Assembly: GCF_002076895.1 (NCBI RefSeq)
Contig: NZ_CP020465.1
Span: 2,852,001 to 2,916,000, forward strand
Length of the DNA: 64,000 nucleotides
Origin: Cognaticolwellia beringensis
Lineage (GTDB): Bacteria; Pseudomonadota; Gammaproteobacteria; Enterobacterales; Alteromonadaceae
Direction: 5' to 3'
Shown: piece after piece, positions 46,429 through 56,916 of the stretch
How positions within the stretch are numbered: position 1 is the first letter of the stretch
Layout: each line of letters opens with the position of its first letter
Notes under the pieces: model-generated
Database searches by the model: none
Told to the model about the DNA's origin: nothing
The model's input: only the letters and a program-made list of their open reading frames with translations
Made by a program: the position numbers and the translations under genes

Positions 46429-48018
46429 ATGAATAATAAAGGTGCTTTTAATAGTAAATTAAGTCGGCGTGTCTTTATTTATATTTTAATGTGTAGTGCT
46501 TTTTTATCTGTTTGCTCAACCATGATTCAATTATATGTTGATTTTCAAGATGGTGTTTCCACGCTTGATGAACGTTTTGATAATATTGAATTAAGTCATA
46601 ATCAGTCAATATCTACTAGTTTATGGGATTTAAATGAAGACTTAGTTGAAAAACAAATTATTGGTATTCAAAGGCTTCCCGATATTCGTCATGTTAAAAT
46701 AACCACTAATTTTGGTAAGATTTACCAAGCGGGTGACGTTATCACCGATGCTAAGAAAATTGAAATTCATCCCATTGCTTTTGAAGGTAATATTATCGGC
46801 AATATGATTATTTCTGCAGATTACCAAGATATTTATCAGCACTTATGGCAAAAAGCCGGTTTTATTATTTCATCTGAATTTATCAAAATATTTATTGTCG
46901 CGTTTTGTACTTTTTTTATCGTTCATTGGTTAATTACCCGTCATTTATATCGTATTACCTTATATTCACAAGCCATGACTGGGGAAAGTTTAGATACGCC
47001 ACTCATGTTGGAAAATCGTAGTCAAAAAACCGATGAACTTGATGAGTTGGTATCAGCAATTAATATTATGCGCTTGACGCTAAAAAACGACATTATTAAG
47101 TTAGAAGATGCAGAAAATGCATTGATTAACCTCAATGGCGACTTAGAAATTAAAGTTTACGAGCGCACATCAAAATTAGCGGAAAGTAATCAACAGTTAC
47201 AACATTCACTCAATGAATTAACCTTAGCTAAAGATCAACTTGTACAATCAGAAAAAATGGCTTCTCTTGGGCAATTAGTCGCCGGCGTTGCCCATGAAGT
47301 TAATACTCCACTAGGAATTTGCATCACTTCATTAAGTGCATTAAAAGAAAAAATTGCTGAGTTGAATCATTCCCTTATTGAGAAAACCTTAACTAAAAGG
47401 CAGTTAACTTCAATTTTAACTTTGTTTGTTGAATATGAGCAGATTATCGAACGCAGCTTAAATAAAGCGGTGGACTTAATTCGTGGTTTTAAATCGGTTG
47501 CGGTTGAACATCATACTGATCCGAAAATAAATATCAATTTAGCGCAGCACGTCAATGACGTTGTGAATACGGTGAAAACTTTATTTAAACAGAAAAATTA
47601 CACGATTAATATCCAAGTTGATAAAGCGCTAAACTTAGTCACTTTTCCAAGTGCTTGGAATCAGATATTAACCAACTTTTTAACGAACTCACACATTCAC
47701 GGTTTTGAAGATCGTATGGACGGTGAAATTTCTATTGAATTTCAAGCGAATGATGAAAGTCTTGTGCTGATTTATCAAGACAACGGCAAAGGTTTAGATG
47801 ATAAAATAAAAGATAAAGTATATGACCCCTTTGTTACGACAAAGCGGGGTTCAGGTGGTTCAGGTCTAGGCATGAATATTGTTTATAACTTAGTTAACAC
47901 TAAGCTTGGGGGAACGATTGAAATTGTAGCAAGTGAGCAAGGTTGTTGTTTTGTTGTTAAGGTTCCTCTGGAAAAAAATACGACTAAACCTACTCATGAC
48001 TTTAAATTGATCTCTTAA
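46429..48018 (+). CDS. Orphan membrane sensor histidine kinase
   Basis: The 529-residue kinase has an N-terminal transmembrane helix (about 13-33), a short periplasmic sensor region (to about 150), a second helix (about 152-172), a HAMP-like linker, a coiled coil (about 215-270), the H-box KMASLGQLVAGVAHEVNTP with phospho-acceptor His289, and a HATPase_c domain with N-box ILTNFLTNSHIHGF, DNGKGLD and GSGGSGLGMNIV. No response regulator gene is adjacent, so its partner is encoded elsewhere. The signal is unknown. Confidence 0.9.
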   Translation: MNNKGAFNSKLSRRVFIYILMCSAFLSVCSTMIQLYVDFQDGVSTLDERFDNIELSHNQSISTSLWDLNEDLVEKQIIGIQRLPDIRHVKITTNFGKIYQAGDVITDAKKIEIHPIAFEGNIIGNMIISADYQDIYQHLWQKAGFIISSEFIKIFIVAFCTFFIVHWLITRHLYRITLYSQAMTGESLDTPLMLENRSQKTDELDELVSAINIMRLTLKNDIIKLEDAENALINLNGDLEIKVYERTSKLAESNQQLQHSLNELTLAKDQLVQSEKMASLGQLVAGVAHEVNTPLGICITSLSALKEKIAELNHSLIEKTLTKRQLTSILTLFVEYEQIIERSLNKAVDLIRGFKSVAVEHHTDPKININLAQHVNDVVNTVKTLFKQKNYTINIQVDKALNLVTFPSAWNQILTNFLTNSHIHGFEDRMDGEISIEFQANDESLVLIYQDNGKGLDDKIKDKVYDPFVTTKRGSGGSGLGMNIVYNLVNTKLGGTIEIVASEQGCCFVVKVPLEKNTTKPTHDFKLIS

Positions 48019-48090
48019 TAATATTGCCATCATTGATGCTTTAACTTACAGGTTACTGTCTGCTTAAGCTGCCTTTTTAATGGCGATACA

Positions 48091-48156
48091 GTCTATACGA
48101 GACTGTCTATACGGTACTGTCTATACAAGATTGTCTATACGAGACTGTCCACGAAG
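48091..48156. repeat. Four tandem 14-bp repeats (GTCTATACGAGACT type)
   Basis: GTCTATACGAGACT, GTCTATACGGTACT, GTCTATACAAGATT and GTCTATACGAGACT follow each other at 48091-48146, then a partial GTCCACGAAG. The unit is itself near-palindromic (GTCT/AGAC). They lie between the sensor kinase and the convergent nhaC. Confidence 0.85.
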
Positions 48157-48258
48157 ATACGGCAACGCATACCGTATTATTTCATTTCTATTTCTATATA
48201 GTTTAAATATTGTTTCAATTGACCGCTGTATCTGCATACGATTTAACTTACCTACGGG

Positions 48259-49983
48259 TTAAACAAAAAAGTAAGCGGTTAGGGTCCAAAGTATACCTGC
48301 TAGGGTAGCGGCTAATGCTGCGGGCGCTAATTGCGATTTTACATGATCCATTAAGTCACACCCTGTGGTCATTGCACTTAAAATGGTGGTATCAGATATT
48401 GGCGAGCATTGATCACCAAAAACACTACCATTTAACACAGTGGCAAAGCATAACATCATAAACAATTCCGGATTTGCTACTCCTTGGCTTTGACAAATAG
48501 CCCAAGCTAATGGCATGGCTAAAGGGAACGCGATTGCATAGGTACCCCAGCTTGTTCCGGTAGAGAACGCGATTATCATAGTGATCAGTTGTAAAATCAC
48601 CGGTAAGCACCAGAAGGGCAGTTGTTCTCCAAGTAAAGAGACTAAAAATAAGCCACCACCGGTTTCTTTACTAATACTGCCAATAATCACCGCTAACATT
48701 AAAATAACAGACGCAAACACCACCCCTTTTAAGCCATTACCAAAACCATCAACCACTTGGTTTAAAGACATCCCTTTTATTAAGGCGATAACCGCCGAAA
48801 GAATCAATGCAGCGCCAAACGCCCAATTAATCTTAGGTGAGCCGAGCATTACAAAACTGCCAATGGCTATAGCTGTCAAGGTGACTAAAGGTAATATAAA
48901 TTCAAGCACATGGGGTTTATAGCCTTCAGGTACATCTGTACTTTGTAACTCTTTTGCGCTTAAAGGCTTAGCGTCTGGAGCATCCAGTTGATGATGAGTT
49001 TCAGCGCGTAGCTTTGCAGCTCGTATACGTTTACCAGAAAAAGTGGTGATATTAAGACTTAATAGCAATGTACCCGTAATAGCAAACATGCTGTAAAAGC
49101 TAAATGGAATACTTTGGAAGAAGAAGCTGATCCGGTCTGCTTCTGTGGCTAAAAAAGAAACGCCAGGAATAAATATTAAGGCTTGAACATATGCGGGCCA
49201 AGCATTAAAAGCTAATATTGATGCTATAGGTGATGCAGTTGAATCTACAATGTAACTCATTTCTTCGTGACTTACTTTCGCTTTATCTGCCAAGGGCCGC
49301 ACGGTAGTGCCAACCAAAACTGTACTCATAGTGCCACCTTGGAAAAATAATATGCCCAGTAACCAGGAAACCAGCTTTGCTGATTTTCTTCCTTTGACAA
49401 AATGCTTGGTCATGTAATTAGCAAAAGCTTGTGCAGCACCCGTTTTAGACCAGATGCCTAATAAACCTCCAAGTAGCCATAAATAGAGTAAAAGTAGTGC
49501 AGCTGTACCTTCTTTTGCTAGGTTTGGAATAATAACTTTGTCGGTTAAGTCGTAACGACCTAGCATTATGGAACCAACGACTACACCACCCAGCAAAGCC
49601 GTAAGTGGCTCACGGGTTAATAAGCATAAAACTATTGTTATAAATGCAGGCAGTAGTGACCAAATACCAAAGTGGAAAGCCGGTTTTAGCAGCTTTAATT
49701 GCTGGTTTTTGTCTTTCACCCATTGCTGTTCAAGCACAGGTGAGCTGTTTAAGTTACTGAGATTTTGCTGGTTAAGTGGTGAATTTTGGTAGTCTTCCAC
49801 AGTATCAATAATAACTTTTTGGCCTTTATAGATATAACTCGAAATACCTGTAGCGTTGGTACTCACATCATAAACATAGCTTTGCTCAACCCAATGAGGT
49901 GCGATAGATTGTTTTATATAAATGGCTGATAATATCGCAAAAATAAAGGCGACTAAGGCAATGCTATTGTGTTTTGTGGGCAT
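48259..49983 (-). CDS. nhaC: NhaC family Na+/H+ antiporter
   Basis: The 574-residue membrane protein has many hydrophobic helices and the NhaC-family layout: [63 protein letters not shown] and [19 protein letters not shown]. It exports sodium in exchange for protons, fitting a marine host. A long N-terminal extension with one helix and a periplasmic stretch (about 25-105) precedes the core. Substrate range (sodium, lithium or amino acid related) is not certain within the family. Confidence 0.88.
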   Translation of the reverse strand: MPTKHNSIALVAFIFAILSAIYIKQSIAPHWVEQSYVYDVSTNATGISSYIYKGQKVIIDTVEDYQNSPLNQQNLSNLNSSPVLEQQWVKDKNQQLKLLKPAFHFGIWSLLPAFITIVLCLLTREPLTALLGGVVVGSIMLGRYDLTDKVIIPNLAKEGTAALLLLYLWLLGGLLGIWSKTGAAQAFANYMTKHFVKGRKSAKLVSWLLGILFFQGGTMSTVLVGTTVRPLADKAKVSHEEMSYIVDSTASPIASILAFNAWPAYVQALIFIPGVSFLATEADRISFFFQSIPFSFYSMFAITGTLLLSLNITTFSGKRIRAAKLRAETHHQLDAPDAKPLSAKELQSTDVPEGYKPHVLEFILPLVTLTAIAIGSFVMLGSPKINWAFGAALILSAVIALIKGMSLNQVVDGFGNGLKGVVFASVILMLAVIIGSISKETGGGLFLVSLLGEQLPFWCLPVILQLITMIIAFSTGTSWGTYAIAFPLAMPLAWAICQSQGVANPELFMMLCFATVLNGSVFGDQCSPISDTTILSAMTTGCDLMDHVKSQLAPAALAATLAGILWTLTAYFFV

Positions 49984-50308
49984 ACGGAAACTCTTTTTAT
50001 TTTTATTTAAGACTTATTTGTTTAGCCTGTCTTTGCTTAGAGGTAACCAAAATTTATATGTTTAACGATAACAGAATTAACATCAATTGATATGATAGTG
50101 TATGACAGAAAATTAAATGCAAATTATTAGCAATAATACAGCTGCATACGAATACCATAAAACTTATATCCACTTACTGTTCAATCAGTGAAAGAGGTTA
50201 GAGGCTTTAGATCAAATAAAATAATTTATTAAACTTGGCATATCGCTAATGTTTTGTGTTTAGCGCTTGGTTCTCTATAATGGCGTTAATATTTTTAGGA
50301 AGCCCAGT
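49984..50308. other. Divergent intergenic region
   Basis: The gap lies between nhaC (minus) and the GntR-family regulator (plus) and may hold operators for the regulator. No gene is seen and no site could be assigned. Confidence 0.35.
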
Positions 50309-50986
50309 ATGAGCATTGTATATAAAACTAGAACTCAATTAGTGGTTGAAACACTTAGAGAAAAGATATTAAGTGGCGAGATTAAAGCGGGCCAGCCATT
50401 AAGACAAGCAGCTCTCGCGAGTGAGTTAAATGTTAGCCGAATTCCGGTTAGAGAAGCGCTTTTGCAGCTTGAAGGCGAGGGGTTGGTTGCCTTTGAACCT
50501 CATAAAGGTGCGACTGCAACAGAGCTTAACGCGGATCAAGTTGATGAACTCTTTGAATTACGCGCTTTGCTAGAGTCTGATTTATTAGCTAATTCGCTAC
50601 CCAATATTAGTGCTGAGAAGTTAGAAGAAGCAACACAATTACTTAAAAAATTAGATAAAGCTTTAGGTCAAGAAAACGCAGCAAATACTTGGAGTGAGCT
50701 GAATTCTGATTACCATAATTGTTTATACTCTGGTGCTAAACGGCCTCAAACACTAGAACTGGTGAATATGCTAAATAAAAGCGCTGACCGTTATATACGT
50801 ATGCACTTACTTTGGGCTGGCGGTATTTCTAAAGCAGAATCTGAGCACAATGAGATTTTAGCCTTGAGTAAGGCACGTAATGTCGAAAAGGCAGTAGCAT
50901 TACTGAAACAACATATTTTGGGCTCACGCGATGAAATTAAAGCATTTTTAGAAGCACGTGAAGCAAAAATTAATAGTGAACGATAG
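50309..50986 (+). CDS. GntR family transcriptional regulator (FadR/FCD subfamily)
   Basis: The 225-residue protein has an N-terminal winged helix (TLREKILSGEIKAGQPLRQ, LNVSRIPVREALLQLEGEGL) and a C-terminal FCD ligand-binding domain (VDELFELRALLESDL, SDYHNCLYSGAKRP, HNEILALSKARNVEKAV). ATG at 50309 follows TTTAGGAAG by about seven bases; an upstream in-frame TTG at 50267 is less likely. Its ligand and targets are unknown; the divergent nhaC or the downstream SulP gene are candidates. Confidence 0.9.
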   Translation: MSIVYKTRTQLVVETLREKILSGEIKAGQPLRQAALASELNVSRIPVREALLQLEGEGLVAFEPHKGATATELNADQVDELFELRALLESDLLANSLPNISAEKLEEATQLLKKLDKALGQENAANTWSELNSDYHNCLYSGAKRPQTLELVNMLNKSADRYIRMHLLWAGGISKAESEHNEILALSKARNVEKAVALLKQHILGSRDEIKAFLEAREAKINSER

Positions 50987-51076
50987 TGATGTAATCCTGA
51001 AATAATAGCTCCAATGGACAAACTACTTTTTTAATTAATATTTGCTTGAAAAGCTTGATGTTATTTTGAGCAAATA

Positions 51077-51105
51077 TTGACTTTTTAAAGATATATCTAT
51101 AGTAT
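51077..51105 (+). promoter_or_regulatory. Sigma-70 promoter of the SulP gene
   Basis: TTGACT, a 17-base spacer and TAGTAT give a good vegetative promoter. It predicts a start near 51112 and a leader of about 157 nt. Confidence 0.75.
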
Positions 51106-51110
51106 TCCCG

Positions 51111-51241
51111 CGCCTTCAAGCCCCGAAAATAACTATTGTCGTTTAACTTACTAGGTTCAAATCACCTTGCAGTAAGGCATTTTCGGGACTACGCCAAATG
51201 TATTTAAATTCAAGCGAGTTTTAAACTGTGCTTGTTTTTTT
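51111..51241 (+). promoter_or_regulatory. Structured 5' leader with terminator-like hairpin before the SulP gene
   Basis: An outer stem CCCGAAAAT/ATTTTCGGG (51122-51130 with 51179-51187) encloses a second stem CTTACTAGGT with ACCT-TGC-AGTAAG (51147-51156 with 51064-type partner at 51164-51176). A hairpin CAAGC...GCTTG at 51211-51234 is followed by seven T and ends 28 nt before the ATG. The order, structured domain then intrinsic terminator, is that of an attenuator or riboswitch. No known class was recognised. Confidence 0.55.
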
Positions 51242-51268
51242 GATGTTCTAATCAAAGTAGAGAAAAAA

Positions 51269-52825
51269 ATGTTTGAATTACACGCCAGTAAAGTGGCAAA
51301 TTTAAAAAATGATGTCTTGTCGGGCTTCACTGTCGCCTTAGCATTAGTACCCGAAGCCGTAGCATTTGCTTTTGTTGCCGGTGTTGAACCCCTCGTTGGC
51401 CTATATGCTGCTTTTATGGTTGGTTTAATTACCTCTATATTTGGTGGTCGCCCAGGTATGATCTCTGGTGCTACTGGCGCCATGGCAGTTGTAATGGTGA
51501 GCTTAGTCGCTATTCATGGCGTTGAATACTTATTTGCTACGGTCGTATTAACCGGGGTACTGCAAATACTGGCAGGGTTATTTAAACTCGGTAAGTTTAT
51601 TCGCTTGGTACCTCATCCCGTAATGCTGGGTTTTGTAAATGGCTTAGCTATTGTTATTTTCCTTGCTCAGTTAGGGCAATTTAAGGTGACTAATGAAGAT
51701 GGCGTATTAGCGTGGATGCAAGGGAGCCAAATGTTAACTATGGTTGGCCTAATCGTGTTAACTATGGGGATTATTCACTTTTTACCTAAGCTCACTAAAG
51801 CGGTGCCGTCATCACTTGTGGCGATTGTTGTTGTAACATTGTTAGCGCAAAGCCTTGATTTAGATGCACGCACAGTTGTCGACTTTGTTCGTGATATGAC
51901 CAATGATCCTATGGCTTCTATTGCCGGCGGTTTACCACAATTTAGTATTCCAAGCGTGCCATTTAGCTTGGAAACACTGCAAGTTATTTTACCTTTTGCA
52001 TTGATTTTAGCGGCTATTGGTTTAATCGAATCATTACTGACGTTAACATTAATTGATGAGTTAACGGGCACACGTGGTCATGGAAACAAAGAATGTGTTG
52101 CACAAGGCGCGGCAAATACTGTCACTGGATTTTTTGGTGGTATGGGTGGCTGTGCCATGATTGGTCAGTCTATGATCAATGTTAACTCAGGTGGACGTGG
52201 TCGTATGTCAGGTGTAACAGCCGCATTAGCGTTACTTGGTTTTATTTTATTTGGTTCTGATTTAATAGAACAAATACCATTAGCAGCATTAGTCGGTGTG
52301 ATGTTTATCGTGGTCATTGGTACGTTTGAATGGTCGAGTTTTCGTATTATAGGTAAAGTACCAAAAGCTGACGCCTTTGTGATTATATTAGTGTCGGCAG
52401 TTACTGTTGCCACAGATTTAGCCATAGCGGTTGTTGTTGGAGTTATCGTTTCTGCGTTGGTATTTGCTTGGGAACATGCCAAACATGTTATTGTTCACCG
52501 CTCAGTAAATTCAAATGGCTCAACAGTTTATGACGTTTCTGGTCCGTTATTTTTCGGTTCGGTTTCTAGCTTTTTAGAGCAATTTGACATGGAAGCTGAC
52601 AGCGATGACGTTATCGTTGAATTTAAAAATTCACGCGTTGCTGACCATTCAGCGATTGAAGCGATTGATACGTTAGCCGAACGGTATATTAGCCGTGGTA
52701 AGCAAATGCACTTAAGACATTTAAGTAAAGAATGTACGCAATTGCTAACTAAAGCCGGTAGCTTAGTGGAAATAAACGTTATAGAAGACCCGGAATACCA
52801 TATCGCTACAGATAAGCTGGGTTAA
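51269..52825 (+). CDS. SulP family anion transporter with STAS domain
   Basis: The 518-residue protein has the SulP membrane core ([57 protein letters not shown]) and a C-terminal STAS domain (about 400-515, [19 protein letters not shown] with a phosphorylatable-loop region [15 protein letters not shown]). Members carry sulfate, bicarbonate or other anions; the sequence here does not tell which. AGAG precedes the ATG. Its leader carries a possible attenuator. Confidence 0.9.
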   Translation: MFELHASKVANLKNDVLSGFTVALALVPEAVAFAFVAGVEPLVGLYAAFMVGLITSIFGGRPGMISGATGAMAVVMVSLVAIHGVEYLFATVVLTGVLQILAGLFKLGKFIRLVPHPVMLGFVNGLAIVIFLAQLGQFKVTNEDGVLAWMQGSQMLTMVGLIVLTMGIIHFLPKLTKAVPSSLVAIVVVTLLAQSLDLDARTVVDFVRDMTNDPMASIAGGLPQFSIPSVPFSLETLQVILPFALILAAIGLIESLLTLTLIDELTGTRGHGNKECVAQGAANTVTGFFGGMGGCAMIGQSMINVNSGGRGRMSGVTAALALLGFILFGSDLIEQIPLAALVGVMFIVVIGTFEWSSFRIIGKVPKADAFVIILVSAVTVATDLAIAVVVGVIVSALVFAWEHAKHVIVHRSVNSNGSTVYDVSGPLFFGSVSSFLEQFDMEADSDDVIVEFKNSRVADHSAIEAIDTLAERYISRGKQMHLRHLSKECTQLLTKAGSLVEINVIEDPEYHIATDKLG

Positions 52826-52926
52826 TAAAGCGCTAAAATAAAAATTGGGTATATACTTAAGAGTATCTGCCCAATGGCCTAATTTAATTCAATTTATACC
52901 AATTGATATTACACGAAGTATACTAG

Positions 52927-53232
52927 ATGCAGTTAGAGTTTTTTGATGTTCCCAGCCCTTGTATTGGTATTTGTCAGTCAGATGACAAAGGCCAATGTTC
53001 GGGTTGCTTTCGTACGCGAGACGAACGTCTAAATTGGATAGCATTTGATTCTAACGAGCGTCAAAAAGTAATTAAACGTTGTCAGCAACGTAAAAAACGC
53101 AAAAACAAACCCGCAACAATTAAAGTCGCTGAAATTACTGTTGAAAATAAACAAGCCTCTTTACTTGAACCACCAAGTAAATTACGCCTTGAAAATAGCA
53201 GTGATATCGACTTTGGCGACTTTGAACTTTAA
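52927..53232 (+). CDS. DUF1289 family protein
   Basis: The 101-residue protein has the DUF1289 Cys cluster SPCIGICQSDDKGQCSGCFR, likely metal binding, then RTRDERLNWIAFDSNERQKV. The C-terminal half is a lysine-rich, low-complexity tail longer than in most members. The function is unknown. It stands alone about 100 nt after the SulP gene. Confidence 0.85.
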   Translation: MQLEFFDVPSPCIGICQSDDKGQCSGCFRTRDERLNWIAFDSNERQKVIKRCQQRKKRKNKPATIKVAEITVENKQASLLEPPSKLRLENSSDIDFGDFEL

Positions 53233-53486
53233 GTTTTAAAGTCCACATCTCCCCATTTATCGCAGATAGTTGGCCGTTCAACGCAATTGCTCAACTCCCC
53301 TATATGTCTGACTTGTTGTCAGCGACAATTCATAATATTGTAGTTATTAATAACTTGTTAACAATGATCAGTTAACCTTAAAAATTTACGTTAAATACCT
53401 TAACTTGAATAATAATAAGCTCGTACAAACTTGCCTGGATAACATGATTTATTCTGCAGTGTGTGGAGTAACACAGGAACAAATTT

Positions 53487-54869
53487 ATGCAAAAATTTCT
53501 CCCTTCGATAGTGACCACAGCGCTTGCTGTTGCTTTAACCGGTTGTTTGCAAAGCGAACAACAAGACGAAAAGGTGTTAATTAATAAAAACCCATACCCA
53601 AGTACTTACAAAGTATTACCGCTGCAAACTACATTAATAAAAAATGCGACGGTATTAACCGGTACGGGCGAGCGGTTGAATAACGCTGATGTTTTAATGG
53701 TCGATGGTAAAATTGACAAAATTGGACAAAACTTAAGCGCCGATGGCGCGGTTGAAATTGACGCTAATGGTAAATGGATAACGCCAGGTATTATCGATGT
53801 GCATTCACATTTAGGTGTATATCCAAGTCCTTCTGTTGAGTCGCATTCTGACGGTAATGAAATGAGTTCGCCTAATACTTCTGAAGTATGGGCTGAGCAC
53901 AGTATATGGCCACAAGACCCCGGTTTTGAAGCAGCACGTGCTGGTGGTATTACAACACTACAAATTCTACCGGGCTCAGCAAACTTATTTGGTGGTCGCG
54001 GTGTAACACTTCGCAATGTCCCTAGCCATACTATGCAAGGTATGAAGTATCCAGATGCTCCTTATGGCTTAAAAATGGCTTGTGGTGAGAATCCAAAACG
54101 CGTTTACGGTAGTCGTAAAGTGTTACCTTCAACACGCATGGGCAATATGGCCGGTTATCGCATGGCTTGGGCCGATGCAACTGAGTATAAACGTGCTTGG
54201 GAAAAATATGACGCTGATTATGATGCCGGTAAAAACCCAGTGGCACCTGAGCGTGATATCGAGCTAGATACTTTAAAAGGTGTGCTTGATGGGGATATTT
54301 TAATTCATAACCATTGTTATAAAGCTGAAGAAATGGCGATGATGATCGATCTAGGTAAAGAATTTAATTACCACTCAGGTACTTTTCATCATGCCATTGA
54401 AGCATATAAAATAGCAGATACCTTGGCTGAAAATGGCAACTGTGCAGCGATGTGGCCAGATTGGTGGGGCTTTAAAATGGAAGCTTACGACATGGTGCAT
54501 GAGAACGTGGCGATTGTTGATGCAATGAAAAATTCTTGTGCCGTAGTACATTCTGACTCTGCCAGTACAATTCAGCGCTTGAATCAAGAAGCGGGCAAGG
54601 TTATGTATCGTGCCAACGAAAATGGTTTTGAAATAACACCAGAGCTAGCCATAACTTGGATAACAGCGAATGCAGCAAAATCATTAGGTGTAGCGGAAGA
54701 TACGGGCAGCTTAGAAAATGGTAAAAAAGCTGATGTGGTGATTTGGAATCAAAACCCATTTAGTGTTTATGCGCAAGCTGAACAGGTGTTTGTTGATGGT
54801 GCGAAAGTTTACGATCGTTTTGATGAAAAATACCAAGCGAAAAGCGATTTTCTGTTAGGTCAAAGGTAA
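53487..54869 (+). CDS. Lipoprotein amidohydrolase (imidazolonepropionase-like), probable active partner
   Basis: The 460-residue protein has a lipoprotein signal (ALTGC, lipobox Cys about residue 20) and an amidohydrolase TIM-barrel: ITPGIIDVHSHLG with His106 and His108, the ILIHNHCY segment, FNYHSGTFHHAIEAYKIAD and VVHSDSAS with the metal Asp. Metal-binding residues are therefore present. It is followed after 10 nt by a second amidohydrolase lacking these residues, suggesting a paired system exported to the envelope. The substrate is unknown; related proteins act on peptides or amides. Confidence 0.85.
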   Translation: MQKFLPSIVTTALAVALTGCLQSEQQDEKVLINKNPYPSTYKVLPLQTTLIKNATVLTGTGERLNNADVLMVDGKIDKIGQNLSADGAVEIDANGKWITPGIIDVHSHLGVYPSPSVESHSDGNEMSSPNTSEVWAEHSIWPQDPGFEAARAGGITTLQILPGSANLFGGRGVTLRNVPSHTMQGMKYPDAPYGLKMACGENPKRVYGSRKVLPSTRMGNMAGYRMAWADATEYKRAWEKYDADYDAGKNPVAPERDIELDTLKGVLDGDILIHNHCYKAEEMAMMIDLGKEFNYHSGTFHHAIEAYKIADTLAENGNCAAMWPDWWGFKMEAYDMVHENVAIVDAMKNSCAVVHSDSASTIQRLNQEAGKVMYRANENGFEITPELAITWITANAAKSLGVAEDTGSLENGKKADVVIWNQNPFSVYAQAEQVFVDGAKVYDRFDEKYQAKSDFLLGQR

Positions 54870-54879
54870 GGTTAAGATT

Positions 54880-56139
54880 ATGAAGCATTTTAAAGTATTT
54901 AAATCATCGCTAATTGCCTTGGCACTGGCAAGTTCAACCGCAAGTTTTGCCGAAAGCTTTGCTATTACTAATGCGACAGTGCATACGGTAACTGAACAAG
55001 GTGTACTGGAAAACGCCACGGTTGTGGTTGAGGACGGTAAAGTTATTGCCATCAATCCAGAAACACTTAACGCTGATACTATTATCGACGCCAAAGGCAG
55101 AATTTTAACACCAGGCCTCATTGGCTCAATGAACCAATTAGGTTTAGTTGAAGTTGGCGCGGTTTCAAAAAGTCGTGATGCTGGCGATAAAAAAGCTGAT
55201 ATCACCTTTGATGCAAGTTTAGCGTTTAATCCACGCTCTACAGTTATTCCATATAGTCGTAAAGGCGGAATTACCAGTAATGTTGTCAGCCCTCGTGGTG
55301 GTGATGATATGTTTAAAGGCCAAACGTTTGTCGCTGACCTTTCGGGTGAGTTTGGTAGCGTGCGAGCTAGTAACAAAAGTGTTGTTATTGATTTAGGCGC
55401 TAAAAGCAAAGGCTCGCGAGCGTTAAGCTTACAAAATCTACAATTTAAACTTGAAGATGCTGTTAAAGAATTAGCGAAAGCGAAAAAGAAAATTAATGAC
55501 GCAAAAGACAAAAAAGAAGCAAAAGAGCCAAGTCGTGAAGAACAAGTTATTAACGCGCTACTCGCCGGTGATAAAGCCTTAGTTGCTTATGCAGACCGCG
55601 CTACTGATCTGCTAGTTTTGTTAAAGCTTAAAAAGCAATTTTCCCTTGATTTAGTATTTGTTGGCGCCGCTGATGCGGTTTTAATCGCCGATAAAATTGC
55701 TGAAGCTAAGGTACCTGTTGTGATGACGGCTTTAGATAACTTACCCGGTAGTTTTGATTCTTTACATTCGTCACTTGAAAATGCAGCTAAGTTAACTAAA
55801 GCGGGCGTGACGGTAGTTTTGACGGTTAACGGCGATACTCATAACCTCTATCAACTGCGCTTTCATGCCGGTAATGCCATTGCGAATGGTTTATCACCTG
55901 AAGCCGCACTTGCTTCGGTAACGGCTAATGTTGCACAAGCATTTAACCTTGATAGTGGCACAATTTCGGTCGGTAAAACGGCAGATTTAGTGTTGTGGAG
56001 TGCTGATCCATTTGAACTCAGTACTAAGGTTAGTCAAATGTGGATTGGGGGTAAAGAATATTCGACCCGCAGCCGCCAAGACGCCTTGCGTGATCGTTAT
56101 ACAACGCCAAGTGATATGCCGAAAGCTTACGTAAAGTAA
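54880..56139 (+). CDS. Secreted amidohydrolase-like protein lacking the HxH metal motif
   Basis: The 419-residue protein has a Sec signal peptide (LIALALASSTASFA) and an amidohydrolase-like fold with the N- and C-terminal beta-sandwich elements (VVVEDGKVIAINPE; GKTADLVLWSADPFELSTKV). Where the metal HxH normally lies (TPGLID-HSH) it has TPGLIGSMNQLG, with Met84-Asn85-Gln86, and the other metal ligands also appear absent. It is probably not an active metal-dependent hydrolase and may support the upstream enzyme, with which it is translationally close (10 nt). Confidence 0.78.
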   Translation: MKHFKVFKSSLIALALASSTASFAESFAITNATVHTVTEQGVLENATVVVEDGKVIAINPETLNADTIIDAKGRILTPGLIGSMNQLGLVEVGAVSKSRDAGDKKADITFDASLAFNPRSTVIPYSRKGGITSNVVSPRGGDDMFKGQTFVADLSGEFGSVRASNKSVVIDLGAKSKGSRALSLQNLQFKLEDAVKELAKAKKKINDAKDKKEAKEPSREEQVINALLAGDKALVAYADRATDLLVLLKLKKQFSLDLVFVGAADAVLIADKIAEAKVPVVMTALDNLPGSFDSLHSSLENAAKLTKAGVTVVLTVNGDTHNLYQLRFHAGNAIANGLSPEAALASVTANVAQAFNLDSGTISVGKTADLVLWSADPFELSTKVSQMWIGGKEYSTRSRQDALRDRYTTPSDMPKAYVK

Positions 56140-56916
56140 TGTGAAAATTATTGCTTACATTCGCTTCTAAAACCCCGTAATAAGTTTAATGCCTGTCAGC
56201 AACTACTGATGGGCTTTTCCCCTTTCTTTTTTACCCATCAGACCCCTAGACCAAGTTATACCAAGTTGATTAATTAACGGCTCATTTTTAATGGTTAAAA
56301 TTAATAATGACGGCGTTATAAAATTTATAAGTAGCGCAACTTCTGACTGCATTGAATTTGCAAACATGGCTATCTCAGAGCGAGTCTAAGTGAATACACA
56401 ATAGTAGCTGTTATTGGGCCGACTCTTTTTGGGGGAGGATAAATAAGCATACTGACACAATAAAAGAAAAAGGATAATAAAGGCGCTTGGGCTATTCTTG
56501 CGTAGCGTCTAACGGCCACTTTACCTTCTACCATAGCAAGTACTTTAGCAGGCAGACTTAAGATAAACATTTTCAAATTTATGTTAGGCTCGACAATAGG
56601 CATTGCTCACATAGACTTGCTTAAGCGCAGCATTATTTTGCAAGGGCGCACTGGAATTTATCAAAGAGCCCTCGGGTTTTACAGTAACATCTATTGTAGC
56701 CGCCATTATTCTGTTTGTTATATATTATGTTATTAAGAAAAAAACAGGTGGATTGATAATTATAACAGCTATATTTAAGATCTAGGGCAAGGATCTTATC
56801 TTTACGGTTTTGGTAGACTAAAAAGTTTTACTGTAAAAATATGGCTTGAATTATGATGAGTAATCACTCAATAAATTACCTTAAAAAAGGCCGATAAAGG
56901 TCAAAAGGAGAGTAAA
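56140..56916. other. Intergenic region, possibly holding a decayed membrane-protein fragment
   Basis: No intact gene is supported. In one plus frame, 56608-56785, an open stretch without a normal start reads as a hydrophobic segment (VAAIILFVIYYVIKKKTGG), which could be the 3' end of a lost gene. The minus-strand 77-codon frame at 56370-56603 shows no ribosome-binding site or recognisable family. The end of the region carries the AAGGAGAG site of acnA. Confidence 0.35.

Noticed and set aside
56370..56603. 77-codon minus-strand ORF before acnA
   Set aside because: No ribosome-binding site, no recognisable domain, and mixed composition suggest chance.
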